A stretch of 64,000 nucleotides of DNA, taken from positions 1-64,000 of the forward strand of contig JBCDBR010000022.1 of the NCBI GenBank assembly GCA_039183205.1. Reading direction: 5' to 3'. The position numbers and the translations under genes were made by a program. This document shows, in pieces, positions 16,988 to 25,457 of this stretch (the first letter of the stretch is position 1; each line of letters starts with the position of its first letter). Under the pieces are notes generated by a model. It was not told the origin of the DNA. It saw nothing but the letters and a program-made list of their open reading frames with translations, and did no database searches. The DNA is from HKCCE3408 sp039183205. Lineage in GTDB: Bacteria > Pseudomonadota > Alphaproteobacteria > Rhodobacterales > Rhodobacteraceae.

Positions 16988-17014
16988 TTAGCACTCAGGG
17001 AGAGTGAGTGCTAA
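16988..17014. promoter_or_regulatory. CIRCE element (HrcA operator)
   Basis: A perfect CIRCE element: TTAGCACTC at 16988-16996, nine spacer bases, and GAGTGCTAA at 17006-17014. CIRCE is the binding site of the heat-shock repressor HrcA. It lies 31 bases before groES, so groESL is expected to be derepressed on heat stress. Confidence 0.97.
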
Positions 17015-17044
17015 TGGGAGTTAACAAGCTAGGAGAGTGCATCA

Positions 17045-17332
17045 ATGGCATTCAAACCGCTGCATGACCGCGTGCTCGTTCGTCGCGTGGAGTCAGATGA
17101 AAAGACCTCTGGCGGCCTCATCATTCCTGACAGTGCCAAGGAAAAGCCCTCTGAGGGTGAAGTCGTTTCTTGCGGCGAAGGCGCGCGCAAGGATTCCGGT
17201 GAATTGATCGAGATGGCTGTTAAGGCCGGCGACCGCATCCTGTTTGGAAAGTGGTCGGGCACAGAAGTCACCGTCGAAGGCGAAGAGCTTCTGATCATGA
17301 AAGAAAGCGATATCCTCGGCGTGATGGCCTGA
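17045..17332 (+). CDS. groES: Co-chaperonin GroES
   Basis: The 95-residue lid protein of the GroEL chaperonin. It begins FKPLHDRVLVRRVE and contains the GGLIIPDSAKEKPSEG mobile loop (about 24-39) and the KAGDRILFGKWSGTEV region near 60-75, ending DILGVMA. It sits under a CIRCE-controlled promoter with an AGGAGAG-like ribosome site and is followed by groEL after 42 bases. Confidence 0.98.
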   Translation: MAFKPLHDRVLVRRVESDEKTSGGLIIPDSAKEKPSEGEVVSCGEGARKDSGELIEMAVKAGDRILFGKWSGTEVTVEGEELLIMKESDILGVMA

Positions 17333-17374
17333 GCCGCTTTTTCGCTCATTCCGATATTCTAAGGAGCCTACAAC

Positions 17375-19012
17375 ATGGCAAAAGACGTCCGTTTTGATAC
17401 CGACGCCCGCAACCGCATGCTGACCGGTGTGAACACGCTGGCCAATGCCGTTACAGTCACTCTCGGCCCCAAGGGCCGCAACGTGGTGATTGAAAAATCC
17501 TTTGGCGCCCCGCGGATCACCAAAGACGGTGTGACCGTGGCCAAAGAGATCGAGCTTGAGGACAAGTTCGAGAATATGGGTGCGCAGATGGTGAAAGAAG
17601 TCGCCAGCCGCACCAATGATGAAGCCGGTGACGGCACCACCACCGCAACCGTATTGGCCCAAGCCATCGTCAAAGAAGGCATGAAATCGGTTGCGGCCGG
17701 CATGAACCCGATGGATCTCAAGCGTGGCGTCGATCTCGCTGTGACTCAGGTGATCGAGACCATCAAAGGCTCTAGCCGTGAGGTCAAGGACAGCGATGAA
17801 GTCGCACAGGTTGGCACCATTTCTGCCAATGGCGAGGCCGAGATTGGCCGCCAAATCGCTGATGCGATGCAGAAGGTTGGCAATGACGGTGTCATCACTG
17901 TCGAAGAGAACAAAGGCCTCGAGACTGAAACCGAGGTCGTCGAAGGCATGCAGTTCGACCGTGGCTACCTGTCACCGTACTTTGTGACCAACCCCGACAA
18001 GATGATTGCAGAGCTCGAAGACTGCATGATCCTTCTGCACGAGAAAAAGCTGTCGAGCCTTCAGCCGATGGTTCCGCTGCTGGAATCGGTGATCCAGTCG
18101 CAAAAGCCGCTTCTGATCATTGCCGAAGATGTGGAAGGTGAAGCCCTTGCGACGCTCGTCGTCAACAAGCTGCGCGGTGGCCTGAAGATCGCGGCCGTTA
18201 AGGCGCCGGGCTTCGGCGATCGCCGCAAAGCCATGTTGCAAGACATCGCGATCCTCACCGGCGGTCAAGTGATCTCCGAGGATTTGGGGATGAAGCTGGA
18301 AAACGTGACTATGGATATGCTCGGCACCGCCAAGCGCATCTCGATCACTAAGGACGAGACCACTGTGGTGGATGGCCAGGGCGAAAAGGCGGAAATCGAA
18401 GCCCGCGTCGCTCAAATCCGTCAGCAGGTCGAAGAAACGACGTCAGACTATGATCGCGAAAAGCTTCAGGAGCGGGTCGCGAAACTCGCCGGTGGCGTGG
18501 CTGTCATCCGCGTCGGCGGCATGACCGAAGTCGAAGTTAAAGAGCGCAAGGACCGCGTCGATGACGCGCTCAACGCAACCCGTGCCGCTGTCCAAGAGGG
18601 CATCGTTGTGGGTGGTGGAGTTGCTCTGGTTCAGGGCGCTAAGTCGCTCGAAGGCACATCGGGCGAAAACTCCGATCAAGATGCGGGCATCGCCATCGTA
18701 CGCCGCGCCCTTGAATCGCCGATCCGCCAGATCGCCGAGAATGCAGGTGTCGATGGTTCGGTTGTCGCCGGCAAGATCCGCGAAAGCGACGACGCCGCGT
18801 TCGGCTTCAACGCGCAGTCTGAAGAATATGGCGACATGTTCTCCTTCGGTGTGATTGACCCGGCAAAGGTCGTTCGGACAGCCCTCGAAGACGCCGCATC
18901 GGTTGCGTCCCTCCTCATCACCACCGAGGCGATGGTTGCCGATAAGCCCAAAAAGGACGAGCCCGCCGGCGGCGGCATGCCCGACATGGGCGGCATGGGC
19001 GGCATGATGTAA
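17375..19012 (+). CDS. groEL: Chaperonin GroEL
   Basis: The 545-residue 60-kDa chaperonin. It has the ATP-binding start TLGPKGRNVV and the DGTTTATVLAQ segment near 87-97, the apical domain from about 190 to 375, and the family signature AAVQEGIVVGGG near 404-415. It ends in the flexible GGM-rich tail (GGMPDMGGMGGMM). AAGGAG stands before the ATG. It forms an operon with groES and is followed by a strong terminator. Confidence 0.98.
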   Translation: MAKDVRFDTDARNRMLTGVNTLANAVTVTLGPKGRNVVIEKSFGAPRITKDGVTVAKEIELEDKFENMGAQMVKEVASRTNDEAGDGTTTATVLAQAIVKEGMKSVAAGMNPMDLKRGVDLAVTQVIETIKGSSREVKDSDEVAQVGTISANGEAEIGRQIADAMQKVGNDGVITVEENKGLETETEVVEGMQFDRGYLSPYFVTNPDKMIAELEDCMILLHEKKLSSLQPMVPLLESVIQSQKPLLIIAEDVEGEALATLVVNKLRGGLKIAAVKAPGFGDRRKAMLQDIAILTGGQVISEDLGMKLENVTMDMLGTAKRISITKDETTVVDGQGEKAEIEARVAQIRQQVEETTSDYDREKLQERVAKLAGGVAVIRVGGMTEVEVKERKDRVDDALNATRAAVQEGIVVGGGVALVQGAKSLEGTSGENSDQDAGIAIVRRALESPIRQIAENAGVDGSVVAGKIRESDDAAFGFNAQSEEYGDMFSFGVIDPAKVVRTALEDAASVASLLITTEAMVADKPKKDEPAGGGMPDMGGMGGMM

Positions 19013-19038
19013 GCTGCTGCTGCGTTTCTCAGAACGTC

Positions 19039-19071
19039 GAAAGGGTCGCCTTGCGCGGCCCTTTCTTTTTT
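19039..19071 (+). terminator. groESL terminator
   Basis: An 11-bp stem (19039-19049 with 19055-19065, one U-G pair) built on GAAAGGG/CCCTTTC, with a 5-base loop, is followed by six T (19066-19071), 26 bases after the groEL stop. Confidence 0.9.
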
Positions 19072-19098
19072 GAAGCGTCGCGTGTGCCGGACATCGCG

Positions 19099-19452
19099 TT
19101 AGTCGCCGGATTCGGCGCCGAAATAAAAGCCGACGGCTGTGCCAAACACACCGGTAACCGCGGAGAGAGCGACGGGTATGCCATCCTTCGCAGTCTCCAT
19201 TAAGGCGGCGGAAAGTGCCGGGTCGCCGCCAACCAACAGCACGAGGTTCGCGGCGAATAGAAGCGCAAGAAGTGCCAGGATCACTGTCGCAAAGAGGCAA
19301 AAGAGCGCCACGGCAAACCAACGCCGAAACCGTGCATCTCGCAGCCGGGTGCCCGCGGCGATGACATGGAGTGCGTCATCGGGAAGGGTATCAACCCGGT
19401 CGGGTTCGACCAAAGGGCGATCTAGACCGGCGCCGGCTTCGGTATCGGTCAT
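19099..19452 (-). CDS. Small two-helix membrane protein, unknown
   Basis: A 117-residue protein with a soluble acidic N-terminus (about 1-40), a strong transmembrane helix (about 46-75) and a second weaker hydrophobic segment near the C-terminus (PVALSAVTGVFGTAVGFYFG). No catalytic motif or known family is recognised. Its ATG overlaps the stop of the small RHH-like gene upstream (ATGA), so the two form a minimal operon. Confidence 0.7.
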   Translation of the reverse strand: MTDTEAGAGLDRPLVEPDRVDTLPDDALHVIAAGTRLRDARFRRWFAVALFCLFATVILALLALLFAANLVLLVGGDPALSAALMETAKDGIPVALSAVTGVFGTAVGFYFGAESGD

Positions 19453-19676
19453 TGTCGTGTCGCCAATTCGCGTATGATCGTGCCGGCGTCGTCCGCAAGA
19501 AAGAGCCGATGCCCTTGACGCAAGCGGCGCGCAACATGGTGCTGCAACGACAAAGCCGCGCGGATGGCCTCACCATCGGACGAAAACCCGGCATCCCGTT
19601 TGATCGCCTCGAGCAGTGCGCGACTTTCGGGCGCCAATCGTACGCGGATCTCTTCTGGCGGCATGGCGGCAGACAC
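19449..19676 (-). CDS. Small ribbon-helix-helix-like protein
   Basis: A 75-residue protein. The pattern EIRVRLAPESRALLEAIKRDAGFSSDGEAIRAAL looks like a ribbon-helix-helix fold (a short strand followed by two helices), as found in small DNA-binding or antitoxin-like proteins. The following 25 residues (RLFLADDAGTIIRELATRQ end) are not recognised. It is coupled by ATGA to the membrane protein gene. It may regulate that pair; this is inference only. ATG 19664 is an alternative start. Confidence 0.6.
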   Translation of the reverse strand: MSAAMPPEEIRVRLAPESRALLEAIKRDAGFSSDGEAIRAALSLQHHVARRLRQGHRLFLADDAGTIIRELATRQ

Positions 19677-19803
19677 GGCAAAGGCTCCGGTAGGGGATAA
19701 CCGTGAATTGCGCGAATATTCTCAAAATTTGATTAAAATCCCGCCTTTCGGCGCGATCAATTGGCGGGATAAGATGCGAACAAGAAACGCAAAGGGGCGC
19801 GAT

Positions 19804-20244
19804 ATGGAACGAATTGGCGTCGTTGGGCCGGGGCGCATCGGGTCTCAGATCGCCGGCAGATTAACGGCCCGGGGCGCGGTGACACAGGCTAGGACGCGGT
19901 CGGTTGTGTCGCCCGACCGAGCCGCGTCCTTGGGGATTTCTGCCGCACCCGATCTCTCGGCGGTTGCTGTGAGCTCTGACGTTTTGGTTTTGTCTGTCAT
20001 TGACGACGCGGCCATTCGCGATGTGATGGCCGAAAAGCCCTCGGGAAAATTAGTGATCGATACATCGGTCGTAAGCCCAAGCTTGCGTCGCGCGCGTATC
20101 AGCGATGTCGCACCCAAAGGTGCGGCCGCGGTCGATGTGCCGGTTTGGCTGTCCGCAAAGATCCCGACCCAAGGCGCGGGCGATGCCGGCCCGAGCGATC
20201 AAGATGCCGCGGTGGGGCTGGGGCTGTCTTTGGGTATGGCGTGA
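19804..20244 (+). CDS. Truncated NAD-binding domain protein (beta-hydroxyacid dehydrogenase type)
   Basis: A 146-residue product that begins with a Rossmann start, MERIGVVGPGRIGSQIAGRL (G-x-G-x-x-G variant), followed by VLVLSVIDDAAIRDVM and LVIDTSVVSPSLRR, as in 3-hydroxyisobutyrate/6-phosphogluconate dehydrogenases. The match fades after VDVPV, where the substrate loop would begin, and the all-helical C-terminal domain is absent. The stop overlaps the GTG of phnM (GTGA). It is either a degraded dehydrogenase or a short NAD-domain protein co-expressed with phnM; catalytic activity is unlikely. Confidence 0.6.
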   Translation: MERIGVVGPGRIGSQIAGRLTARGAVTQARTRSVVSPDRAASLGISAAPDLSAVAVSSDVLVLSVIDDAAIRDVMAEKPSGKLVIDTSVVSPSLRRARISDVAPKGAAAVDVPVWLSAKIPTQGAGDAGPSDQDAAVGLGLSLGMA

Positions 20245-21380
20245 CTGAAGCCCTTTCGCTTAGGGGCGCACGCGTGTTGTTGCCGGATGGGTTGTATCGA
20301 GCCGATATTGGGATCGAAAACGGCAAGATCGCCGCGCAGCCTAACGGAACGTCACTCGATCTGTCTGGATTTCTGCTGCTGCCTGGCATTGTCGATCCCC
20401 ACGGCGACGGGTTCGAGCGCCATCTCGCACCACGGCGCGGCGCGGTTGCCGATTTGGCGGCAGGTTTGGTTTCGGTCGAACAAGAGCTGCTGGCAAACGG
20501 GATCACCACTGCAATGCTGGCCCAATTTTGGTCTTGGGAAGGCGGCATGCGCGGCCCGGAATTTGCCCAAGCACTGGCGCGTGCGCTCCGAGATTATCGG
20601 TCGAGCGCTGACCTTCGGCTGCTATTGCGCGTCGAGCGAGGGTGCTTTCGCGACTTTGCGGCGATCAAGGAGATGATCGCCGACTGGGATATTCGGTATG
20701 TGGTGATCAGCGATCACGTGCCCCATGCGGCGCTGGCCGCAGGACGCCGTGTGCCAAGGCTAGAAGGCCAAGCCTTAAAGGCGGGTCGTTCGCCCGCGGC
20801 CCATCAGGCGCTATTGGAACAGATGCACCTGGAAACCGAGGAGGCTCAGGCTGCGTTGCGCGGCTTTCTCGATGACCTGCGGGTCCGCGGTCTGCGCCTC
20901 GGTAGTCACGACGATGCCACAGCCGAGATGCGCGCGGACCACCGAGATATGGGATTGAAGATCGCAGAATTTCCGATGACGCCCCAGGCTGCTGAGGCCG
21001 CGCAGGACGCACAGGATCCGATTGTTTTGGGCGCGCCCAATGTCGTTCGTGGAGGCAGTCACCAAAATGGCGGGATGGCCGCCGCTGGCGTGATCCTCGA
21101 CGGCGGTTGCACCGCGCTTGCCTCTGATTACCACTACCCCGCCTGTCGCGGGGCTGTGCGCCATCTAGTGGCGCAAGGTATCGCCCTGGCAGAAGCCTGG
21201 GGGTATGTTTCATGCGGCCCAGCGGACGTTTTGGGCATGTCGGACCGTGGGGCGATAAGGCCCGGATTGCGGGCCGATCTGGTGGTCACAAGCCACGACC
21301 TTTCGCGCGTTCACGGGACATTCTGTGCCGGTCGCCTTGCCTATGCTGACGTGACGATGACAGAGCGGATGCTCAAATGA
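20241..21380 (+). CDS. phnM: PhnM-like alpha-D-ribose 1-methylphosphonate 5-triphosphate diphosphatase
   Basis: An amidohydrolase-fold protein of 379 residues resembling PhnM, the C-P lyase pathway enzyme that removes pyrophosphate from the ribose triphosphate phosphonate. Metal motifs include VDPHGDGFERH (His 54, Asp 56), YVVISDH, LGSHDDAT, the GAPNVVRGGSHQNG segment and ASDYHYP, with a terminal RGAIRPGLRADLVV. No other phn gene is nearby, so this copy is an orphan and its substrate may differ. GTG 20241 fits the family N-terminus and overlaps the preceding stop. Confidence 0.85.
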   Translation: MTEALSLRGARVLLPDGLYRADIGIENGKIAAQPNGTSLDLSGFLLLPGIVDPHGDGFERHLAPRRGAVADLAAGLVSVEQELLANGITTAMLAQFWSWEGGMRGPEFAQALARALRDYRSSADLRLLLRVERGCFRDFAAIKEMIADWDIRYVVISDHVPHAALAAGRRVPRLEGQALKAGRSPAAHQALLEQMHLETEEAQAALRGFLDDLRVRGLRLGSHDDATAEMRADHRDMGLKIAEFPMTPQAAEAAQDAQDPIVLGAPNVVRGGSHQNGGMAAAGVILDGGCTALASDYHYPACRGAVRHLVAQGIALAEAWGYVSCGPADVLGMSDRGAIRPGLRADLVVTSHDLSRVHGTFCAGRLAYADVTMTERMLK

Positions 21381-22249
21381 CGCCTTTACGCCTTTGGGTC
21401 CTGATCGCGATAACCATGACCGCCTTTGCTGCGAATTCTGTCCTTAATCGCATGGCGGTTGATGGGCAGCACATTGATGCGCCGTCCTTCGCCGTGATCC
21501 GTGTTCTGTCCGGCGCGGTTGCCTTGGCGATCTTGGTCCTTCTCTCCGGCCGCCGACCGAAACTGCCGCCGCCTCGTCGCCTTGCATCTGGCGCAAGCCT
21601 CAGCCTTTACCTTTTGGGCTTTTCGATTGCCTATGTCCATTTGGACGCCGGCCTGGGCGCGCTGATTTTGTTTGGGGTCGTGCAGCTGACGATGTTTTCC
21701 GCGGCGCTTTTTGCTGGCGAGGTCATTGCACTGCGCCGATGGCTGGGTGCGGCTGCATCGGTTCTGGGTCTTTTGATCTTGTCCTGGCCTGCGGGCGCAT
21801 CAAGCAGCGCAATCGGCGTGGTCTCCATGGTGTTGGCGGGCTTTGGATGGGCATTTTATTCCCTTTTGGGCCGCCGTGCTGCGGACCCATTGCCGGAAAC
21901 GGCGGCGAGTTTTTTGATCGCCGTTCCAATGGTTTGGCTGCCGGTGCTTTTGATGCCCGTCTCTCCCGACGGCGCATTTCCGATTTCTCAGACCGGGTAC
22001 ATTTTGGCCATCATGTCTGGCGCGATCACGTCCGGGTTGGGATATGCACTTTGGTATCTGGTCTTGCCAAAGATCTCGGCATCGACGGCGGCCATGGTTC
22101 AGCTTTCGGCGCCGCTTTTAGCAGTTATCGGCGGTGCCTTGCTTTTGGACGAGGCGATCGGGCTTCGCATCGCAATCGCGGCAGGGTTGATAATAGGCGG
22201 CATCGCCTTTGGATTGTCTCAGCGCAAAATCGGTTCAAGCGGGTCGTAG
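21377..22249 (+). CDS. DMT superfamily (EamA) transporter
   Basis: A 290-residue integral membrane protein with about ten hydrophobic segments arranged as two EamA repeats; the second repeat begins near SAIGVVSMVLAGFGWAFYSLLGR (about 148-170). Such proteins export or import metabolites; the substrate is unknown. The ATG overlaps the phnM stop (ATGA). Its 3' end overlaps the convergent Nudix gene by 31 bases. Confidence 0.9.
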   Translation: MTPLRLWVLIAITMTAFAANSVLNRMAVDGQHIDAPSFAVIRVLSGAVALAILVLLSGRRPKLPPPRRLASGASLSLYLLGFSIAYVHLDAGLGALILFGVVQLTMFSAALFAGEVIALRRWLGAAASVLGLLILSWPAGASSSAIGVVSMVLAGFGWAFYSLLGRRAADPLPETAASFLIAVPMVWLPVLLMPVSPDGAFPISQTGYILAIMSGAITSGLGYALWYLVLPKISASTAAMVQLSAPLLAVIGGALLLDEAIGLRIAIAAGLIIGGIAFGLSQRKIGSSGS

Positions 22250-22662
22250 ATAAAGGCACCGTCCCAAGCGGCAACGGCAAGCGTGTCAGGTTTGACCCGA
22301 AGCTTCGACAGCTCTTCCCGCGAAACGAGGCGGCGTTCGGTCACAACACCTTCGGGATCGCGCCAGGCATCGCTTAGCTGGCCCGCAACATGCGTGACGT
22401 GGAAATATATATCGACCTGGTGAAACGTATCGTTCGGGTCGTGAAATTCATTGACCAAGCATGGAGCGCCGACGGAAATCTCCAGGCCTGTTTCTTCGTG
22501 GAATTCACGCATGAGATTGTCGGGCAGCGACTGGCCTCGTTCCACACCGCCGCCCGGCGCGCACCAGAGATCGGACTTGGCCGAGCCTGGCCAGGCATTG
22601 ACCAGCAAAAGTCGATCGTCGAGCAAAAGAAGGCCGCGCACGGCAAGACGGGGACGAGGCAT
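22219..22662 (-). CDS. Nudix hydrolase
   Basis: A 147-residue Nudix protein that should hydrolyse a nucleoside diphosphate linked to another moiety. The box is at 38-60: GGVERGQSLPDNLMREFHEE then TGL. The metal-binding core REFHEE (52-57) is intact, but the first glutamate of G-x5-E is glutamine (Gln 44). Otherwise the fold is normal (strand RLAVRGLLLLDDRLLLV at the start). Its last 31 bases overlap the 3' end of the transporter gene in the opposite direction. Confidence 0.88.
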   Translation of the reverse strand: MPRPRLAVRGLLLLDDRLLLVNAWPGSAKSDLWCAPGGGVERGQSLPDNLMREFHEETGLEISVGAPCLVNEFHDPNDTFHQVDIYFHVTHVAGQLSDAWRDPEGVVTERRLVSREELSKLRVKPDTLAVAAWDGAFIYDPLEPILR

Positions 22663-22766
22663 GAGCGGGAGCCTGCCTCAATGGGCCCATTGACCGCAAG
22701 GCTCTTTACGTAAAGGTAAGGAATGCAGGACTTTTCAGGCAAGAATTCAGGTTACATGGTGCGCCG

Positions 22767-23468
22767 ATGGATGTTGCAGGCTCAAACACGGTTGTTTTGC
22801 TGCATGGATTGGCGCGTGGTGCCGCATCGATGGAGCCGATGGCACGTGCCTTGGCCGGCGCTGGATTCCAAAGCGTAAACCGCGATTACCCATCGACGTC
22901 GGCCACGGTCGCTGACCTTGCTGATGCGACCATTGGCGCTGCGCTATCGGAACAGAACGGCGCAAGTGTCGTCCATTTTGTCACGCATTCCTTGGGTGGC
23001 ATCCTTGTCCGCGCCTACGCCGCGCGGCATGGCGCGAAAAAACTAGGCCGGGTGGTCATGCTTGGGCCGCCAAATTCCGGATCGCAGCTGGTGGATATGC
23101 TCCGCGATTTACCGGCTTTCGGTTGGACCATGGGACCGGCAGGCGGGGAGCTGGGAACAGACGGCGAAAGCTTGGTCAACAGTTTGGGCCCTGCCAATTT
23201 CGAAACGGGGATCATTGCCGGGACGGTCTCGCTCAACCCGCTTTATTCGTCGGTCATCGACGGACCCAATGACGGCAAGGTTGCGGTTGATGCAACGCGG
23301 CTTGACGGTATGGCCGATCACTTAACCCTACCCGTAAGCCATACTTGGATGATGATGAACCCGCTGGTGATGGCACAGACGATCGCCTTTATTCGCCACG
23401 GTCGTTTTAGCCGTGCGCTTGGATATGGCGAGGCCGTGCAGCAACTATTGGTGCAACCGCGCGCTTAA
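22767..23468 (+). CDS. Lipase-like alpha/beta hydrolase
   Basis: A 233-residue alpha/beta hydrolase with the oxyanion segment VVLLHGLARGAASM (9-22) and a nucleophile elbow THSLGG with serine at 75; threonine replaces the usual first glycine of GxSxG, as in some triacylglycerol lipase-like proteins. A C-terminal SHTWMMMNP segment may carry the catalytic histidine. No signal peptide is seen, so it is probably cytoplasmic. The stop overlaps the convergent purK stop by four bases. Confidence 0.82.
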   Translation: MDVAGSNTVVLLHGLARGAASMEPMARALAGAGFQSVNRDYPSTSATVADLADATIGAALSEQNGASVVHFVTHSLGGILVRAYAARHGAKKLGRVVMLGPPNSGSQLVDMLRDLPAFGWTMGPAGGELGTDGESLVNSLGPANFETGIIAGTVSLNPLYSSVIDGPNDGKVAVDATRLDGMADHLTLPVSHTWMMMNPLVMAQTIAFIRHGRFSRALGYGEAVQQLLVQPRA

Positions 23469-24526
23469 CGCAGAACGCGGTTGATATGGCCCATCTTTCG
23501 ACCCTCCTTGACCTCGGCCTTGCCGTAGAGATGTACCTGAACACCGGGTTCACGCGCCAATGCCTCGGCGCCGTCAATCCCTCGTCCGATCAGGTTCTCC
23601 ATGACAACATCCGCATGGCGCACACCGTCGCCCAAAGGCCAGCCAGCAATCGCGCGAATATGCTGTTCGAACTGATCCACGGCGCAGCCCGCCTGTGTCC
23701 AATGGCCAGAATTATGCACACGGGGCGCAATTTCGTTGACGCGCAAACCGTCTGGCGTGACGAACAATTCCACCCCCAAGACCCCGACGTAATCCAGTGC
23801 ATTCAAGATGCGTGAGGCGATCAGAACGGCATCGGTCTTTAGGCTCGCAGGGATCGGCGCAGGCGCGGTGGTCTTCGCCAAAATGCCGCCGGTATGCACG
23901 TTCATGCCAGGATCATAGGCTGAAACCGCCCCGTTCCGCCCACGCGCGGCAATAACTGAAATCTCCGCCGAGAACGCCACAACCCCTTCGGCAATGAGCG
24001 GCGCGCCATCAAAATCTGAAAGAGCGGCGCGCGCTGCGGGCAGATCGTCAACCCGCGCCTGTCCTTTGCCGTCATAACCGAAACGCCGGGTTTTCAGGAT
24101 GGCCGGGCAGCCGGTTTGCGCCAATGCGCTTTCGATATCCTCGGCGTCCGCATAGGGTGCCGTAGCGAGCCCCAATTCGGTCAAGAACCTCTTTTCCACG
24201 AGCCGGTCTTGGCTGGTTTCCAACGCTTTGCGATCCGGAAACAGCGGCACCTTTTCCAGCAACGTATCGAGGGCCGCCGTCGGGATATTTTCGAATTCGA
24301 AGGTCACAAGATCGCAGGTCTCGGCAAATTGGCCAAGCGCGGCAAGGTCGTCATAAGGTGCTTGCACCCAGGCATGGGCCACATCGGCCGCCGGTGCCAG
24401 CGCAGGCTCATAAATACACGTTTTGTAGCCCAGTCGTGCGGCCGCCATCGCGAGCATGCGACCAAGCTGTCCACCGCCCAAAATGCCAATCGTCGAGCCC
24501 TGTGGCAGCGGGCCGATGTCAGTCAT
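23465..24526 (-). CDS. purK: N5-carboxyaminoimidazole ribonucleotide synthase
   Basis: PurK makes N5-CAIR from AIR, ATP and bicarbonate in purine synthesis. The 353-residue ATP-grasp protein has GILGGGQLGRMLAMAA near the start, TFEFENIP, the ATP-binding LKTRRFGYDGKGQ region and the NEIAPRVHNSGHWT motif near 266-279. I use ATG 24526 (MTDIGPLP), which overlaps the purE stop by 8 bases; an in-frame start at 24598 lies inside purE. Operon order is YdcH-like - purE - purK. Confidence 0.96.
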   Translation of the reverse strand: MTDIGPLPQGSTIGILGGGQLGRMLAMAAARLGYKTCIYEPALAPAADVAHAWVQAPYDDLAALGQFAETCDLVTFEFENIPTAALDTLLEKVPLFPDRKALETSQDRLVEKRFLTELGLATAPYADAEDIESALAQTGCPAILKTRRFGYDGKGQARVDDLPAARAALSDFDGAPLIAEGVVAFSAEISVIAARGRNGAVSAYDPGMNVHTGGILAKTTAPAPIPASLKTDAVLIASRILNALDYVGVLGVELFVTPDGLRVNEIAPRVHNSGHWTQAGCAVDQFEQHIRAIAGWPLGDGVRHADVVMENLIGRGIDGAEALAREPGVQVHLYGKAEVKEGRKMGHINRVLR

Positions 24527-25001
24527 CGTCCGGCGCCACCGGGATCGAGGCCGATAAAGCCGCGCGCCAATCCACCAGCCTTTGCGCCAAGTTTGCATCT
24601 TGCAGGCCTAGGATTTGGGCCGCCATCAACCCGGCGTTTTCAGCGCCTCCGATGGCCATTGTGGCGACGGGATAGCCACGCGGCATCTGCACAATGGAAT
24701 AAAGGCTGTCGAGGCCCCGCAACGATTTCGTTTCGACCGGAACGCCGATCACGGGGATCGGCGTCTTCGAGGCGATCATGCCGGGCAAATGCGCCGCGCC
24801 GCCTGCGCCTGCGATAATGGCCTTTAGCCCACGCGATACCGCGTCTTGGCCGTATTGCCAAAGGCGGTCTGGGGTTCGGTGCGCGGAAACGATCCGCGTC
24901 TCATGCGACACTCCGAGCTCGGCCAAGATATCCGCAGCCGCGCGCATCGTCGGCCAATCCGATTGGCTGCCCATAATGATCCCAACTTGTGGATTAGACA
25001 T
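24519..25001 (-). CDS. purE: N5-carboxyaminoimidazole ribonucleotide mutase
   Basis: PurE class I converts N5-CAIR to CAIR. The 160-residue product shows GIIMGSQSDWPTM (7-19), SAHRTPDRLWQY (about 40-51), AGAGGAAHLPGM and PVETKSLRGLDSLYSIVQMPRGYPVAT in the normal order. I start at ATG 25001 (MSNPQVG), the family start; the frame is open to 25031. It lies directly upstream of purK with an 8-base overlap. Confidence 0.96.
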   Translation of the reverse strand: MSNPQVGIIMGSQSDWPTMRAAADILAELGVSHETRIVSAHRTPDRLWQYGQDAVSRGLKAIIAGAGGAAHLPGMIASKTPIPVIGVPVETKSLRGLDSLYSIVQMPRGYPVATMAIGGAENAGLMAAQILGLQDANLAQRLVDWRAALSASIPVAPDDD

Positions 25002-25049
25002 ACCATTGCCCCTGCCCGAACGAAGCGGCACTATAAGCGCGGGCGCCCC

Positions 25050-25277
25050 TTATGCAATGATATCAGGCGTCAATTCGTCTTCGATCCGCGCAATACGGTC
25101 TTTCAGCGCGAGTTTCTGTTTTTTCAGCCGTCGTAGCGTGAGTTGGTCGGCCCGCCCCTGTTCTTCCAGCGCCGTTATGGCATCGTCGAGATCACGGTGT
25201 TCCTGTCGGAGCACGTCAAGTTTGAGGCGCAGAACATCGTCGTGCGACATCTTCGAGGGCGGGTCTTGCGCGTTCAT
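25050..25277 (-). CDS. YdcH/DUF465 family small coiled-coil protein
   Basis: A 75-residue highly charged protein. The DUF465 pattern is LRLKLDVLRQEHRDLDDAITALEEQ followed by TLRRLKKQKLALKDRIARIEDEL, an antiparallel helical hairpin. Its role is unknown. AAGG six bases before ATG 25277 supports this start; ATG 25250 (MSHDDV) is the alternative. It precedes purE on the same strand by 48 bases, so it is probably co-transcribed with purEK. Confidence 0.85.
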   Translation of the reverse strand: MNAQDPPSKMSHDDVLRLKLDVLRQEHRDLDDAITALEEQGRADQLTLRRLKKQKLALKDRIARIEDELTPDIIA

Positions 25278-25457
25278 AGACCTTGGAATCATCAACCTAG
25301 GATACCGTATGAACATAGTCGCAAAGCGTTGATCCGCAAAGCCGCGCAATGCCGCCACCCTTGCAGCGGCCGCTGCCCATGCCCATATTGCCTCTAGCGT
25401 GGTTGCCGAAACGGGACTGCGTTTGCAGATCGCTTTTCGTGGCAAGGATGTGCTTGA

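Noticed and set aside
25278..25457. Possible ROSE-type RNA thermometer before the hsp20 gene
   Set aside because: Such elements are known before alphaproteobacterial hsp20 genes, but the bases before this start do not show the conserved anti-ribosome-site hairpin clearly.
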